Positions 33,338 through 45,223 of a stretch of DNA of 64,000 nt are shown in pieces. The position numbers and the translations under genes are program-made. Numbering within the stretch: position 1 is the first letter of the stretch; each line of letters starts with the position of its first letter. The DNA is from Orychophragmus violaceus. Taxonomy: Eukaryota > Streptophyta > Magnoliopsida > Brassicales > Brassicaceae. The notes beneath the pieces are model-generated. The model searched no databases, had not been told where the DNA came from, and saw only the letters and a list, made by a program, of their open reading frames with translations. The DNA is taken from positions 25,639,615 to 25,703,614 of the forward strand of contig CM058233.1 in NCBI GenBank assembly GCA_030180135.1, read 5' to 3'.

Positions 33338-36300
33338 AAAGCTAAAACACTTGTGAAGATGTTACTCCTCATCTCGCCTTCCAAACAGCTCGTACTCAGC
33401 CATATTCAAACACATACAAAAGAGCACAAAGTCAATCAAACATACGGTTTCGCAGCAATCACAGTCGTGGATCTTTCTCTACAAGAGGCCATGGTTTTTT
33501 ATCAACAGTTGTCCTCATCTTCCTCTGACTCGGGTGATCGTCTCATTTGTCTGATCAGTGGTAAGAATGGCCATCCAGCTCTTCGTTGTTGTCACAGGTT
33601 TAACCACAGCTATCAGGACGAGGACCTCCCACTCGCCTTAGCAGCTATGAAGATAACTGATGCTACCGAGCAGACATGCAATGAATGGTACCCTGATTCT
33701 GGTGCTACATCCCATGTCACAAGTTCCCCTCATCACCTCTCTCATTCTCAAGTCTACATGGGAAACGATTTTGTTAGTGTGGGTGATGGTAACTTCTTAC
33801 TTATCACACATATTGGGTCAGTTGATATTCCATCTACCTCCGGTACTCTTCCTCTTAAAGAAGTGTTGGTTTGTTCAGATATTGCTAAATCTTTATTATA
33901 TGTTTCCAAGCTTACATCAGCCTATCCATGCTCCTTTAAGTTTGGTTCTTCTGTTGTTCGTGTTAAAGACAGATTCACAAAGCAGCTTATGAGAAGTCGT
34001 TTAGCTTTTGGTGTTTCTAGCTTTGTATCATCTAAACCGCTTGAAAGGATTCATTGTGACTTATGGGGACCTTCTCATGTTGTTTCTAATCAAGGGTCAG
34101 ATTTTATGTAGTTTTCAATGATAACTACTCTTGCTTCTATTGGTTTTATCTATTGAAATGCAAGTATGATTTCTTTCCAATATTCATCAAGTTTCGGAAA
34201 ATGGTTAAGACTATGCTACCTTCAAAGATTACCATCTTCCAATGTGGTGGTGGTGGTGAATGTATGCGCAACAAATTCTTTAATCACTTACAACAAAGTG
34301 GTATTCAACAGTTTGTCATGCCCTTACACGCCTCAACAAAATGGGATGGCTGAACGTAAACATCGTCATCTCACTGAGATGGGCCTAACTATTCTATTCC
34401 AAGCAAAGGTTCCTCTCAAACACTGGGTAGAGGCGTTCTACACTTCCAACTTTCTTAGCAACATTCTACCTTCTTATGTTCTGGATCAACACAAGAGTCC
34501 CTTTGAGGTGTTTTTTGTAAATCTCCAAACTATACAGTCTTAAGAATGTTTGGTTGTTCCTTATATCCAACATTGAGAGATTATGCATGCAACAAATTTG
34601 ATCCTCGGTCTCTGCATTGCGTGTTTCTTGGGTATAATGATCGTTACAAGGGATACCGGTGTTTGTATCCACCTACAGGCGAATCTACATTACCTGGCAT
34701 GTCTTGTTTGATGAACTAAGCTTCCCATTTGCTGATATGTATAAGAGTCATCATCCTCCTGCTCTACGGCAACATTATCAGCTTGGTAGAAAAGTTTTCT
34801 CAGCTCTTTTTCTGCTCCAAGTTCGCATCAGTCCTCATCTCTGATTTCTCATCTATTTATTCATCTACCATATTCTTCTCTTGTGGTTCCTACTGTGGTT
34901 CAGTCTCCTCAACACTCTGATCAGTCTGATCTTCAGTCTACCAATACCACAACAGTAGATGATGAAGTTGGTTCTCTCCCCAATATTTCCTCTCTAGGTA
35001 ATTTGAACTCGACAATACTTTCTGGTCCAAGAGTTCCCAGTACTTATGTGGTTCCTCAGCACCCCAATCCCCACCCTATGATCACTCGAGCTAAGAATGG
35101 TATATCTAAACCAAATCCTAAATACGCCTTGCTTACTGATAAGGTTTCTTTTCCTGAGCCATAAAAGTGCGGCAAGCTCTCAAACATTCTGGTTGGCACG
35201 ATGCAATGGTGGAAGAATTGACTAATTGTGTTGATACTGATACCTGGTCTTTGGTCCCTTGCTACATCTGACATGAATATTTTGGATAATAAATGGGGTT
35301 TCTCGGCCAAACTTCATGCTGATGGGACTTTGGACAAGCTGAAGGGACGTCTGGTGGCACAATGTTTCAATCAAGAAGAGGGTATTGATTACTTGGAAAC
35401 CTATAGCCCAATCGTTTGTACAGCTACAATAAGGATTGTGCTACATCTTGCTACTAGCTGGAAAGTCAAGCAAATGGATGTTCGAAATGCATTTTCGCAT
35501 GGACACCTTACTAAAATCGTGTACATGAGGCAACCAGCTGGCTTTATGGATCAGATTAAACCGGATCATGTTTGTCTCTTACACAAGCCTCTCTACGGTC
35601 TTAAGCAATCTCCACGGGCTTGGTTCAACAAATTCAGCACTTTTCTCCTTGAATTCGGGTTTGTTTTCAGTATTAAATACCCTTCTATTTTTATTTACTA
35701 TCACAATAAGGATGTCATCATGTTATTTTAATATTTTGATGATATGGCAATCACTGGTAATGACTCACCTGCTCTTACCAATTTGCTTGTTAAGTTGAAG
35801 GTCAGTTCAAAATGAAAGATCTTGGGGAATTGCATTACTTCTTGGGGATACGGGCCACATTTCATACGACTGGTCTCTTTATGTCTCAACAACAATACGC
35901 AAAAGATTTGCTTGTTGTTGCTTCTATGACCGATTATTCTTATGATCAAACTTTTCTTCCCCTGCAGTTGAACAGAGTGGTATCACAAGATGAAATCTTC
36001 GAAAATCCTTCCGTCTTCCGAAGTTTTGCAGGTAAGTTACAATATTTTACTCTAACTAGACATGACATACAATCTGTTGTCAATCATGTATGTCAGCAGA
36101 TGCAGGAGCCTTCTGTGTCCAATTTCAACACTCTTATACGGATACTCAAGTATATTAGAGGTACAACTGAGATGGGGGTAAAATTTTTCCGTGATACAGA
36201 CTCAACACTCCAAGACTAAAATGACAGTGACTGAGCGGGCTGTCCGATCACACGACGTTCCACGAGTGGTTTTTGCACATTCTTGGGGAAAAATTTCATC

Positions 36301-36690
36301 TCTTGGTTGTCGAAAAAGTAGCCAATTGTGTCAAAGAATTCGATTGAGGCAGAGTACATGTCTCTGTCTGAAACCGCTTCTGAGTTGGCATGGATCACTG
36401 CAGTTCCCAAAGAGCTTCATGTTCCTTTATCTACCACTCCGGATCTCTATGGTGATAACCTCTCCTCTGTTTATCTGCCTGCCAATCCAGCATTCCACAA
36501 GCGGACTAAGCATTTCAAAACCGACTATCACTATGTTCGGGAACGAGATGCATTGGGAGCATTGATTGTTAAGCACATTCCGGCCAGTCTGCAGCTAGCA
36601 GATATACTCACTAAGAGCCTGCCTATACAGCCTTTCACCAAGCTTCACTTCAAACTTGGAGTTGATGTTCCATCCAACTCAAGTTTGAGA
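33338..36690 (+). pseudogene. Copia 1 pol: protease, integrase, RT, RNase H, decayed
   Basis: This continues gag from 4978. A damaged zinc-knuckle region (near 33550-33610) precedes the protease (WYPDSGATSHV, catalytic DSG at 33695-33703). Integrase follows with HCDLWGP (about 34050) and CPYTPQQNGMAERKHR (about 34318), then LFGCxxYPTLR-type sequence near 34545. RT: KQMDVRNAFSHG (35468-35503), GLKQSPRAWF, a TAA at 35729-35731, then YFDDM in place of YVDD. RNase H: SIEAEYMSLSETASELAW (about 36330) and QLADILTKSL. Stops at 34109, 35161, 35729 and 36217 and several frame changes mark it as dead. Confidence 0.9.
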
Positions 36691-36695
36691 GGGGA

Positions 36696-37037
36696 TATCA
36701 ACACTCTCAAGCAAAACGTTGGCGCTTCTATACTCGGAAATCCTCCTTTGGGCTTGAAGATGCTGAAGCCCAGCAAAGAAGTTAATGGACTTGCAAAACC
36801 AACGAAGCCCAACATTCAACAGGTAGCTCAACAACCTGTGCAGCGTACGGCAATGGTCAAAACTGCAACATATTTTCTGTTTTGGACTCAGAATATGTTG
36901 GCTAGCTTCTCTGTAAAAGATGCTATTAGGGCTGTCATTTAACTTTATAAAAGCATTGTAATCGCCATTGTAAAAGATAATTAAGAATAAATAAACAATT
37001 TTTTTTAATCTTCTTTGAATCATTGCTTCAACCTTCA
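36696..37037 (+). repeat. 3' LTR of Copia 1
   Basis: It follows a PPT (TTTGAGAGGGGA, 36684-36695). It matches 3911-4323 but is about 70 bp shorter, and has AATAAA near 36988. It ends CCTTCA at 37037, like the 5' LTR. Confidence 0.8.
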
Positions 37038-38230
37038 AGACCGAGAAGCAAGTGAAGAACAGATTTATGGTGTATGGGTTAATTCAGATTTCTAGGATAA
37101 GGATTCTCGTGGACACCAGAGCTACATACAACTGTATAACGGTGGAAGCATTCCACAAACTCAAGATATTAAGGCTCACTCAGTCATTTCCAAGGTAATA
37201 GTGGGAAATGGGAAGACCATAAAGGTTAAGGGAATGAGACCAAAATTATTGTTACAGGTTCAAATGGTAGTCATACGAGAAGAATTTATGATTCTTGATA
37301 CAAACGGAAACGAGTGTGATCTTATTTTTGGATACAAGTGGTTAGAGTGCTTACACGGGATTAAGATAATCTGGAAGAAAGGCATTATCCCCTACGATAT
37401 TCCGGTTCTTTGGAACACTTGTGCGAGTGGAAAAACATGTATAGAGGGTTCACCCGAGACAAATGTTGAATTAATCGTTGATCTAACAAGGGAAAATATT
37501 GAGATTGGGACACCTTTTGTGTCATTCTCTGGATGGGAAGAACATAGACATGAAGTGGAGATGTGGTTAGGAGAGTAATGGCTGAGCTCAGATCGAAAGT
37601 AAAGGGAGAAACTGAGCGGTTTCCATGGAAAAACAAGTTCGAGTATGTTAAGTTGAGGACAATGCAAACTGCAGAATAAAATAACGGTGATGGCTATCAA
37701 GAGATATACCTCCCCAAAGACGCACAGGATTCACAATGATAGGAAGAAGCCAAGTTCAATGAGATCATGGGTGACAGTACGGAACAATGATACCAGTACC
37801 ACTAGAAGCAATTCATCGTTCACTTTGAGTGATGATAACCAAGTCACAAATAAGGGCATAGTAAGGTCTAGTTACAAAGGCGAAGAACTTGGAAGCAACA
37901 CTATGAAATGGGTGGTGGTGCCAATCAATAAACTGACAGGGAAGGAGCAGATACAACAACCTGAATGGCTGCCAGTGGGTTTAAAGCTTTAGAATTCAGT
38001 GTGGGAACAAGTAACTTCGAGCGAAAGTGTTGTGAGTATTAAGTCACGGTTTTGATTGGATGTTTCTCCCTTTTCAGTTCAACTGCTTTAGTCATACGGC
38101 AGGCACAAGACAAAGGATACAATGGAGATGAAGACGTTGAAGATTGCTGAAGTGATTGAGAAGAGTAGAGCTGAAGGAAGGGTTGGAGACTTCAATGGCC
38201 GGAATTGTCAACCTTGAGGAAAATGTGAAA
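37038..38230 (+). pseudogene. Gypsy relic, right half: aspartic protease
   Basis: The best frame (from about 37060, through the ORF at 37201-37578) reads RILVDTRATYNCITVEAFHKL, VGNGKTIKVKG and CDLIFGYKWLECL, followed by IIWKKGII. This matches the Ty3-gypsy chromovirus-type protease (LIDTGATHNFI ... VILGYKWL), with the catalytic DTG changed to DTR. Past 37700 only a low-identity frame (37687-37992) remains. RT, RNase H and integrase are not present, so they were deleted before or after the Copia 1 insertion. Confidence 0.7.
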
Positions 38231-38246
38231 CTTTAGGGGGGGAGTA

Positions 38247-38516
38247 TTGATAATCACTTCAGATGGGCCTCACTAGTCTTATTGGGCCATTTCTAGTATG
38301 AGTGCTTAAGTCTTTTTTTTTTTTGAACAACGAGTGTTTAAGTCTATTTTTCCTTTAGTATATCAAGTGTCGTAGCTTGTATGGAAATCTTTATTAAAAA
38401 CATTATCAACAATATCTTCCTTTACTCTCTACTCTCTTCTCTTCTTCTTCACTATTTATGCTATTCTTCTTCAGAAGTTCATTGGCCTTCAGCTTTACCA
38501 ATTTCTGTTCTCAGAT
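38247..38516 (+). repeat. Probable 3' LTR of the Gypsy relic
   Basis: A run TTTAGGGGGGGAG at 38231-38243 looks like a PPT. The next sequence starts TGATAATCACTTC and ends near a CA around 38515. No partner LTR is in the window, so the right end is a guess. Confidence 0.45.
38314..38331 (-). mobile_element. 18-bp tail-only LINE/SINE insertion
   Basis: On the minus strand the insert is GTTGTTC followed by 11 A. It is flanked by a 14-bp direct repeat, GAGTGCTTAAGTCT (38300-38313) and GAGTGTTTAAGTCT (38332-38345), with one mismatch. A poly(A) tail with long target duplication is the hallmark of target-primed reverse transcription; only the extreme 3' end was inserted. Confidence 0.65.
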
Positions 38517-39880
38517 GAGCTCATTCTGATCAGAGAAGTGGGTTGGGAAAAGCAGTCGTTCATTCAAGCTCACTCGTTCTGATCCACCACCCATCTACGG
38601 TGGTGAATCCTCTAGCCACGTCCACGCCGATCACTTGTCTACCAAACGATTTGCCGTTTGAATATCTCTCCAGAATCCCTTCCTCTTAAATTCCTTCTCG
38701 CCAGTGTATGTCGTTTCTGGTATCGCCTCCTCTCCCCTTACTTCCTCCACCTCCGCTGTCGTCTTGGCCTGCTTTGGTATTCTCGCTTCGCTAGCCAACT
38801 TTGTCGTTGATTTCGGACTCTTCGCGGTAGTCTTGCAGCTTTATTCTGTGATTTGATCATATAAAGTCTCCCTCGTAGTTTCTAGTAACTCTATTTGTGT
38901 TGTAGGTGGTGGAGCCCATTTTTGTTGAGAATTTGTAAAGAGATGGTGTTGTGGATCCAAATATGTAATATCCATAATTTCAAAATTCAGATGAGTGAGG
39001 GGAATTGAATTGATTCTTTATCGAAAAGAAAAGAAATTAATTTTAGAAAGGTAATTGATCAAAGCTTATAGAATTTTAATTGTTTTTGGTTTTTATTCAC
39101 ATTTTTGAGACTTAATATCATATTGAAGTCTAAAAAAAATAATAGAAAATGATATAATGTACTAATGACACGTGGTAGTCAAGAAAAGAAGTTAAATTGG
39201 CTGATGTGGCTATTTTCTGGAACCTCAAAAGCATCTCACTATTAATATAGATTCCAATACGTGAACAATAATTATACTATGATTAGATAAATATTTTCGC
39301 GCTTTTGTTGCACTTTGAAATTCAAACGTGAAGCAACCTCATAAATAAAAACCGTTTTCTCACTTAATTTTATCCTTTGTATCACCAAAAAAAAAGAATA
39401 TCACACTTTTTCCATTTTTTCTATTGTATAACAATCATATTTTCTAGATAACACTTTTCATGAGTAGATAAATTGTAAATTTTCTTTTTTGTCAAATAAA
39501 ATTTTCTCGTGAATAACATAAAATGAAAACATAAAAAAAAAAAATTGTTAGTCTCTATATAAAAAAGCTATAACTATTTTATAACACAAAACCTAAAATC
39601 AAATATCAATGGGAGATTCACAACAAAATCGAGGAAAAATTTCATACAATAAATAGATTCCACAAAAAAGCATAAAATTGATACATTTACTTTTAGAAAG
39701 TGTTGCTTTGGGTTGGCATAATTCAAACAATATATTCATGTTAAAATCCCAGTAAATCTTTTTTTTTGGTTAATATGTCGGAGGTTGAGTTACCTCCTCA
39801 ACTTATTGCAGTCGGTTCAGAGCTAATGGATGAGCAAGTGAACATATATGAGAAACTGAAGTACTCCCGGTTCTCGGAAT
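38517..39880. other. AT-rich spacer with a possible F-box relic
   Basis: Bases 38635-38790 read in plus-strand frames as LPFEYLSRIP, then after a shift LPLKFLLASVCRFWYRLL, which resembles the N-terminal F-box of plant F-box proteins (two helices and the Trp-Tyr/Arg end). It is short, shifted and without any downstream domain, so it is at most a relic. From 38990 to 39880 the sequence is AT-rich. I see no gene there. Confidence 0.3.
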
Positions 39881-40212
39881 CGTGATGGATAAAATGATGT
39901 TAAAAAATTTCTAGAGTTAATAGCAGATAATACATGTGCACACTAATACGATTAGACCATTATCAATATATTGTATGACTAGTTTTGTTTTGCTAAACAC
40001 TGATGGCTGATGTTGAAATCGTTAACTAGGCTACTCTCTGGGAAACATCATGGATGCAATGATTTTAAAAATGCTCTTGAGTTAGTAGCAGATAATACAT
40101 GTGGACACTAATATGATTAGACCATTATCAATATATTGTATGATTTGTATTGTTTTGTTAAACACTACTGGTTGATGTTGATATCGTTAACTAGGCTACT
40201 CTTTAGGTAACA
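39881..40212. repeat. 165-bp tandem duplication
   Basis: TAGCAGATAATACATG occurs at 39921 and 40086, and the flanks match across about 165 bp (ending in CGTTAACTAGGCTACTCT). The copies are around 85-90% alike by eye. No coding sense is seen. Confidence 0.85.
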
Positions 40213-40379
40213 CTGCTTTATAACACTCAAGCAACTAATGCAATTTGCATGATAACTATACTAGTGAATATATTCGTTGTATGTATGTTCTGTCTTGGTC
40301 ATTATGTGGGGAAAATGATAAATTTGTTTCATGATAGCATTGTTAATATAAAGATGCAGTTCTGTCTTTTGAACATTGT

Positions 40380-40945
40380 TCATGATGCGGTTCTTCTTTA
40401 ACCTTTTCATTTTGTTCTCCCAACTTTTTTTTTGGGGATTTTTATTTTTAGAGTCCAATGATCTCCCCCTTTTTAACTGAATCTTGGGTTAATTTGCAAT
40501 ACTTCCATGACTTCGTTCTTTCATAATTTCAGTTCTAGATGGAACATTTGCAGCGGGTATAATGATTTGGTCACCTTTTTTGTATCTGTAAATCTGACAG
40601 GTAATTGATTTGCCATACTTGTTGTATCACGCTCGACTTCGAGGATTTTCTCTTCATCATGTTCTTCATGAACCTCTTCACAAATATCTTCTGGACATTG
40701 TTAATGATGTGGTTCCTCTTGAACTTTTTCATTTTGTTCTCCCAGCTTCTTTTTCTTTCGAGGATTTTATATTTAGAGCCCATTGGCATCCCCTTTTCAA
40801 TTGAGCTTTAGGTTTATTTGCAATGCTTCCATCACTTAGTTCTTTTGGAATTTCAATTCTAGATAGCGCGTTTTCATCGGGTATATATGATGTGATCACC
40901 TTCTTTATATCTGTAAATGCGTCTGGTAATTGATTTGCTATATTT
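40380..40945 (-). repeat. About 330-bp tandem duplication inside Copia G
   Basis: The segment near 40380-40615 and the one near 40705-40945 are diverged copies. Both encode, on the minus strand, GSKYK/DSKNK, SWENKMK and NNVQK stretches, and both contain a TTTGCAAT...TCCAT...TTTCA block. The copies come from the linker upstream of RT. Confidence 0.75.
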
Positions 40946-41952
40946 TGTAAATGTATAATTTTCTTAAATTCCAACTCGCGTTGATTAGTAGGAGTATCAA
41001 GATAAGCCAAACATTTTGTACACCATGTGATATCTTTTGGTGATTCTCCCAATCTTCCCCCTAATGCGGAAATTTCATCTTCATTAAAATGGCAATCAGC
41101 AAACAGTGTTGTAAACATATCACCGGTTTGTGGTTCCAGATACCTTATTATGCTTGGTGATGTATACCAGACATATATATCCAATCTCCATTGCGACCCT
41201 ATTTTTTTCCTTATGGTTGCGATATAGGAACATAAATGGCACACCCAAAAACTCGGAGATGGGATATATTAGGTTCTTGACCAGATGTCATTGTAATGGG
41301 GAATATTTATTATATGCACTTGGTCTTATCTGGACCAATGCGGCCGCATGCAATATAGCATGTCCCCATACATAAATTGGGAATTTTGTTCTCAATATTA
41401 GTGGTCTTGCAATTCATTGCAATCATTTTGTTAAACTTTCGGCCATGCCATTTTGTGTATGCACACGGAGTACTGGATGCTCAACATCGGTTCCCATTGA
41501 CATACAATAATTATCGAAAGCTTGTGAAGTGAATTCACCAGTTTTATCAAGCCTTACTTTCTTAGTTTGATAATAAGAGAATTGTGCTCTTAGCCTGATT
41601 ATTTGGGCAACGAATCTTGCGAAAGCCGCATTTGTTGTGGTCAGCAGACACACATGTGACCATATACTAGATGCGTCAAGTAATACCACAAAATATCGAA
41701 ACGGCCCGCATGGTGGATGGATAGGTTCACTTATATCTCCATGTATTCTTTCTAAGAATAATGGGGATTTATTCCCAACATTTGCTGGTGAAGGCAGAGT
41801 GATGAGTTTCCATTGAGAACAAGAGTTACATGGAAACTCTCCCGATTAAAAAATCTTTTTGTTTTTCAATGGGTGACCACTAGAATTTTTCACAATTCTT
41901 TTCTTCATTATTGATCTTGTATGTCCTAACCTTTCATGACAGACTTTAAAGG

Positions 41953-42719
41953 TAGGCCTGGGACTTCGGTTAATCGGTTCGGTTTCAGTTCGGTTTCTCG
42001 GTTTTTCGGTTTTTCGGTTTTTTATTTATTTACCAAAACTAACCGAAGATTAAAACGGTTCGGTTCGGTTCGGTTTTCGGTTAATTCGGTTTTTGAGTTT
42101 AAAAACCGAAATAACCGAATTTTTGGGTATTTTGTGCAAATTTCGGTTTATTCGGGTTGTTCGGTTTATTCGGTTCAACTTTATCCTAATTTAGTATTAA
42201 AAAAACTGATTTTATTCGGACCAAACCTTTGGACCAAAACCTTATTTTGAATTTAAGACTAAGTTGGGCCAAGCCCAAAACAATATGCCCAGCCTAAAAC
42301 TAAAAAGGAAAAACGTGTGTAATATATGCATTTGATCGAGTTAATGAAACGCAGCATTTCATTCATCTTCAACATCACATAACCCTAAAAAAATAAGTCA
42401 GCGACGAGTTTCACTCATCTGACGGCGGATCTGGACTTTTTTTTGGTTTCGAAATGATGGATCGATGAGAAAAACTATATGACAACTAAGGATTGGCGAT
42501 GAAGACAGTGACGAAGACTACTCGTAGATGGTAGAGATGATGGTATATATATTTCGGTTAACCGTTCGGTTCGGATGAAACCGAACCGAACCGGTATCCG
42601 AACTCATTTCTAATGGCCGCCGATCGGTTCAACATCAGTAGAAGAAACCGAACCGAAAACCAAAAATCTCGGTTCGGTTCGGTTCGGAAAACTCGGATTG
42701 GTTATAAATCCAAGGCCTA
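41953..42719. mobile_element. hAT-type MITE in Copia G
   Basis: The 767-bp element is bounded by terminal inverted repeats (TAGGCCTGGGA at the left, TAGGCCTTGGA when the right end is reversed) and by an exact 8-bp target duplication TTTAAAGG (41945-41952, 42720-42727). An 8-bp duplication with short TIRs is diagnostic of hAT. The subterminal regions are packed with GGTTCGGTT repeats on the left and their complements on the right. No transposase is encoded. It split the pre-integrase region of Copia G. Confidence 0.92.
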
Positions 42720-44894
42720 TTTAAAGGTATTGGAAACCTCTTGGTTTATTATAGCATAGGATGCAATAATTTTTATTTTTGTGCAATATAATCCGGAGAT
42801 TAACATCGGTAGCTCTTCCAATTCATATTTTTCTTAGATGTAATGCATAAAAATTGAATGCCATTCTTATCCATAGTTTCTATGTGATATCCATTTCTAC
42901 GTATATCTCGGAAACTTATCAAGTCTCGGTGAGATTTAGAGGAATATAACGCATTGTTTATCTCAAATTTAGTTCCCCTTGGCATTGAGAAACTGGCTTC
43001 TCCAGATCCTAGTATTATTTTTGCATTACCTGAAATGGTGCTCACGCTTTCGGCGTAGTCTTTGATTTTGAAACAGGATAAATATCGTGTATCCTTAAGG
43101 ATAGTACGTGTCGTAGCACTGTCTGCTAGACATATATCTCCGTTCTGGTTCTCAATATTCGACATGTTATGTGTCATAAGATAAGGATATATTAAAATAT
43201 CTTTTATATTACAACAAAAGCATATTACACAAGCTTATTAAAACTGCTAATAGGTTTTGTTAAAAACATATTAGACAGCAAGAAAACATTAAGATTTATT
43301 ATATACAGTATCCTTGGCAACTCATTTACGGTTTATCGACGAGAAAATCTGTGACATCCAGATGAGTGTCCTCATTTATGCCACTAAAAGAATGGCCGAC
43401 TTCATCATTGATGAAGTTAGTTTCAACATTATTGAATGTGACGTTTTGTGATGCTTGATACAGATCGACAAAGTGCTTTGGTGTGCGGCATATATGTTCT
43501 CAATGCCCTTTCATGTCGCATTTGTAACAAGCATTATTGATCGGATTTTTATGTACGACCACATTCATTTATCTAGAAATTATTTCTTCCAGTATTGAAA
43601 CCTCTTCCTTTTCCCTAAGCGTCTGTCGAGCTAAGCTAAACCTGAAAAACACAAAATGAGTCTAATGAGCAATCTAAGATTACCCAGTGAGTTGGCTCCC
43701 AACTAAAAAGGCTTCTAAACAAGCTAAACGAATCCCACCCAAACCCAAAATAACAAACAATAACAAGCGGTAAAGTAAAGCAACTGATTACGTGCTACCA
43801 AGACGTAATGAGCTCCACAACAGACAAGCATTCAAATAACGAAGGAAATCGAGTACACTGCGGCACATGCCCTCGATTAGACTCGATCTACACTAAATGC
43901 ATCTTTAATTTAATCTCCACACCATGGGCCCCAACCGCGAATGATAACAGGATTTTGCAATCCTAGAGGTATCAATTCCTCTTGCTTATCGTTGTATATT
44001 GAACCAATTTTAGGATAGGATTAAACCAATCGGAATGCACTAAACCAATAAAGTCAAGCAAACAATTCAGATTTGAAGTTCTAACAACCTAAACACAATC
44101 AAACAAGCAAATAAATGAGCAAACAAAGATCAAACTCAAGAAATCAATAATAAAAGCAAGGCCAATGGGTTTAGGTCAATGATTTGTGCAATCTAGAGCT
44201 ATCAAGGATGCTTAAACAATCATCATAGATGCTAATCCTAAGCAAAGAACACTAATCAATTAACTAATCCAATCTATTGGTACTAATTACTTTGCTTAAT
44301 CCTTAGTCAAGATAAAATTCTCATTTGTGAATAAAAATAAGGCAAGCATTAATCTCAAGTTCTCTTAAGCTAATAAACACTTTTAGACATTCACTTTCAT
44401 GAGCTAAAACATGTAAATTCCCATAAAAATCCAATCTAGCATTTCATCGAACACATGGTGTGCAATAAAACCCAATACATCTAAATCAACTTAATCAATG
44501 TCAATCTAGCAATAAACACATTTAGATAGGAAGGATCAATCATAATAAAGCCCTAAGCATCCATGAATTACTCTAAATCATCCTAATCTACCTAACCCAT
44601 AAGCCTCAAATGAGAAACTACTCACTAATCATCATATGATCAACAAAACCCATTAAGATAGTGTTAATCATTAGTGATTAGAGAAAGATTGAAAGATTAA
44701 AAGAAGAAATCTCGAAAGAAGTATTTAGATTCAACCAAGATTCAAACTTGTTCTTCCAAAGTGTTTAGAACAAAAATAAAGCTTAAGGAACAATAGAAAA
44801 TAGGTTTTTGGCTTAAATAGTGAGAATGGGGCGAACCGGGTCAACCCGGGACAAACCGGGTGTTGACCCGGATCCAAGTAGAAATCTGGGCACT

Positions 44895-45170
44895 GTATCG
44901 GCAAGCCAAACCGATATGCTGGCCGATATTGGTCTTCTGGTTCTCTGTCGAATGAGCGTATCGGTTGGCTAAACCGATATGCCAACCGATATGCTTTCAC
45001 TGAAATTAATCCGAGAGGTCGTATCGGTTGGCTGGCCGATATGAGCTCTCGGATTTTTGGTCGAAGAAGTGTATCGGGCTGGTCTGGCCGATATGGTAAC
45101 CGATACGAGCTCTCGGATTTTTGGTCGAAGAAGTGCATCGGGCTGGCTCACCGATACACCACCCGATGCA
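44895..45170. repeat. ATCGG...CCGAT inverted-motif array
   Basis: Five units each contain ATCGG and CCGAT half-sites facing each other across 7-12 bp. Two units share a 37-bp direct repeat starting AGCTCTCGGATTTTTGG, offset 65 bp (45043 and 45108). It sits in the LTR like the TCGAYCGA pairs of other families, but the core motif is different. Confidence 0.75.
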
Positions 45171-45205
45171 TAAGCCGCTGTCCAACCTTCGTGAAAATCG
45201 TCGTC

Positions 45206-45223
45206 GGGGGGGGGGGGGGGGGG
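45206..45223. repeat. Run of 18 G
   Basis: An uninterrupted G run (18 as sequenced) inside LTR-like DNA. Such runs are rare in AT-rich plant DNA and prone to sequencing length error. Confidence 0.9.

Larger units (their letters stand above)
3898..37037 (+). mobile_element. Copia 1, old element split by Athila A
   Basis: The element is delimited by diverged LTRs (about 3898-4323 and 36696-37037) and a tRNA-iMet primer binding site next to the left LTR. Without the A insertion and its duplicated target it is about 4.8 kb, a normal Copia size. It interrupts the Gypsy relic, whose gag lies left and protease right. No clean target-site duplication is visible: the left flank ends GGAA and the right flank starts AGACC. 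The LTRs differ strongly, including about 70 bp of extra sequence in the left one, so this is one of the oldest layers after the relic. Confidence 0.85.
40260..43618 (-). pseudogene. Copia G fragment: zinc knuckle, protease, integrase, linker
   Basis: Minus strand, read right to left. The gag zinc knuckle CYKCDMKGH.EHICRTPKHF (about 43490-43540, Trp replaced by TGA) comes first. The protease region follows at 43177-42800 (CLADSATTRTIL, RRNGYHIET), where the active site is DSAT rather than DSGA. The GAG-pre-integrase region is split by a hAT MITE. The integrase is at about 41820-41423 (CNSCSQWKL, VVLLDASSIWSHVCLL, LDKTGEFTSQAFDNYC), and the linker to RT at 41244-40729 (DAFTDIKKVITSYIPDENA). 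RT and RNase H are absent. Several stops are present. A 330-bp tandem duplication ends it. Confidence 0.85.

Noticed and set aside
38635..38790. F-box gene
   Set aside because: Only a short frameshifted stretch resembles an F-box; there is no start, no downstream domain and no open frame. Listed only as a possible relic.
39236..39260. Possible Helitron end (TATTAATATAGATTCC and nearby ACACGTGG)
   Set aside because: The pattern recalls Arabidopsis Helitron ends, but no matching 3' hairpin plus CTRR end or AT target could be placed.
40729..41244. Host gene encoding a 171-residue protein
   Set aside because: The protein matches the Copia linker before RT, in line with the integrase and protease fragments to its right.
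41960..42130. Satellite or telomere-like repeat (GGTTCGGTT)
   Set aside because: TIRs and an exact 8-bp TSD show it is the subterminal repeat of a hAT MITE.
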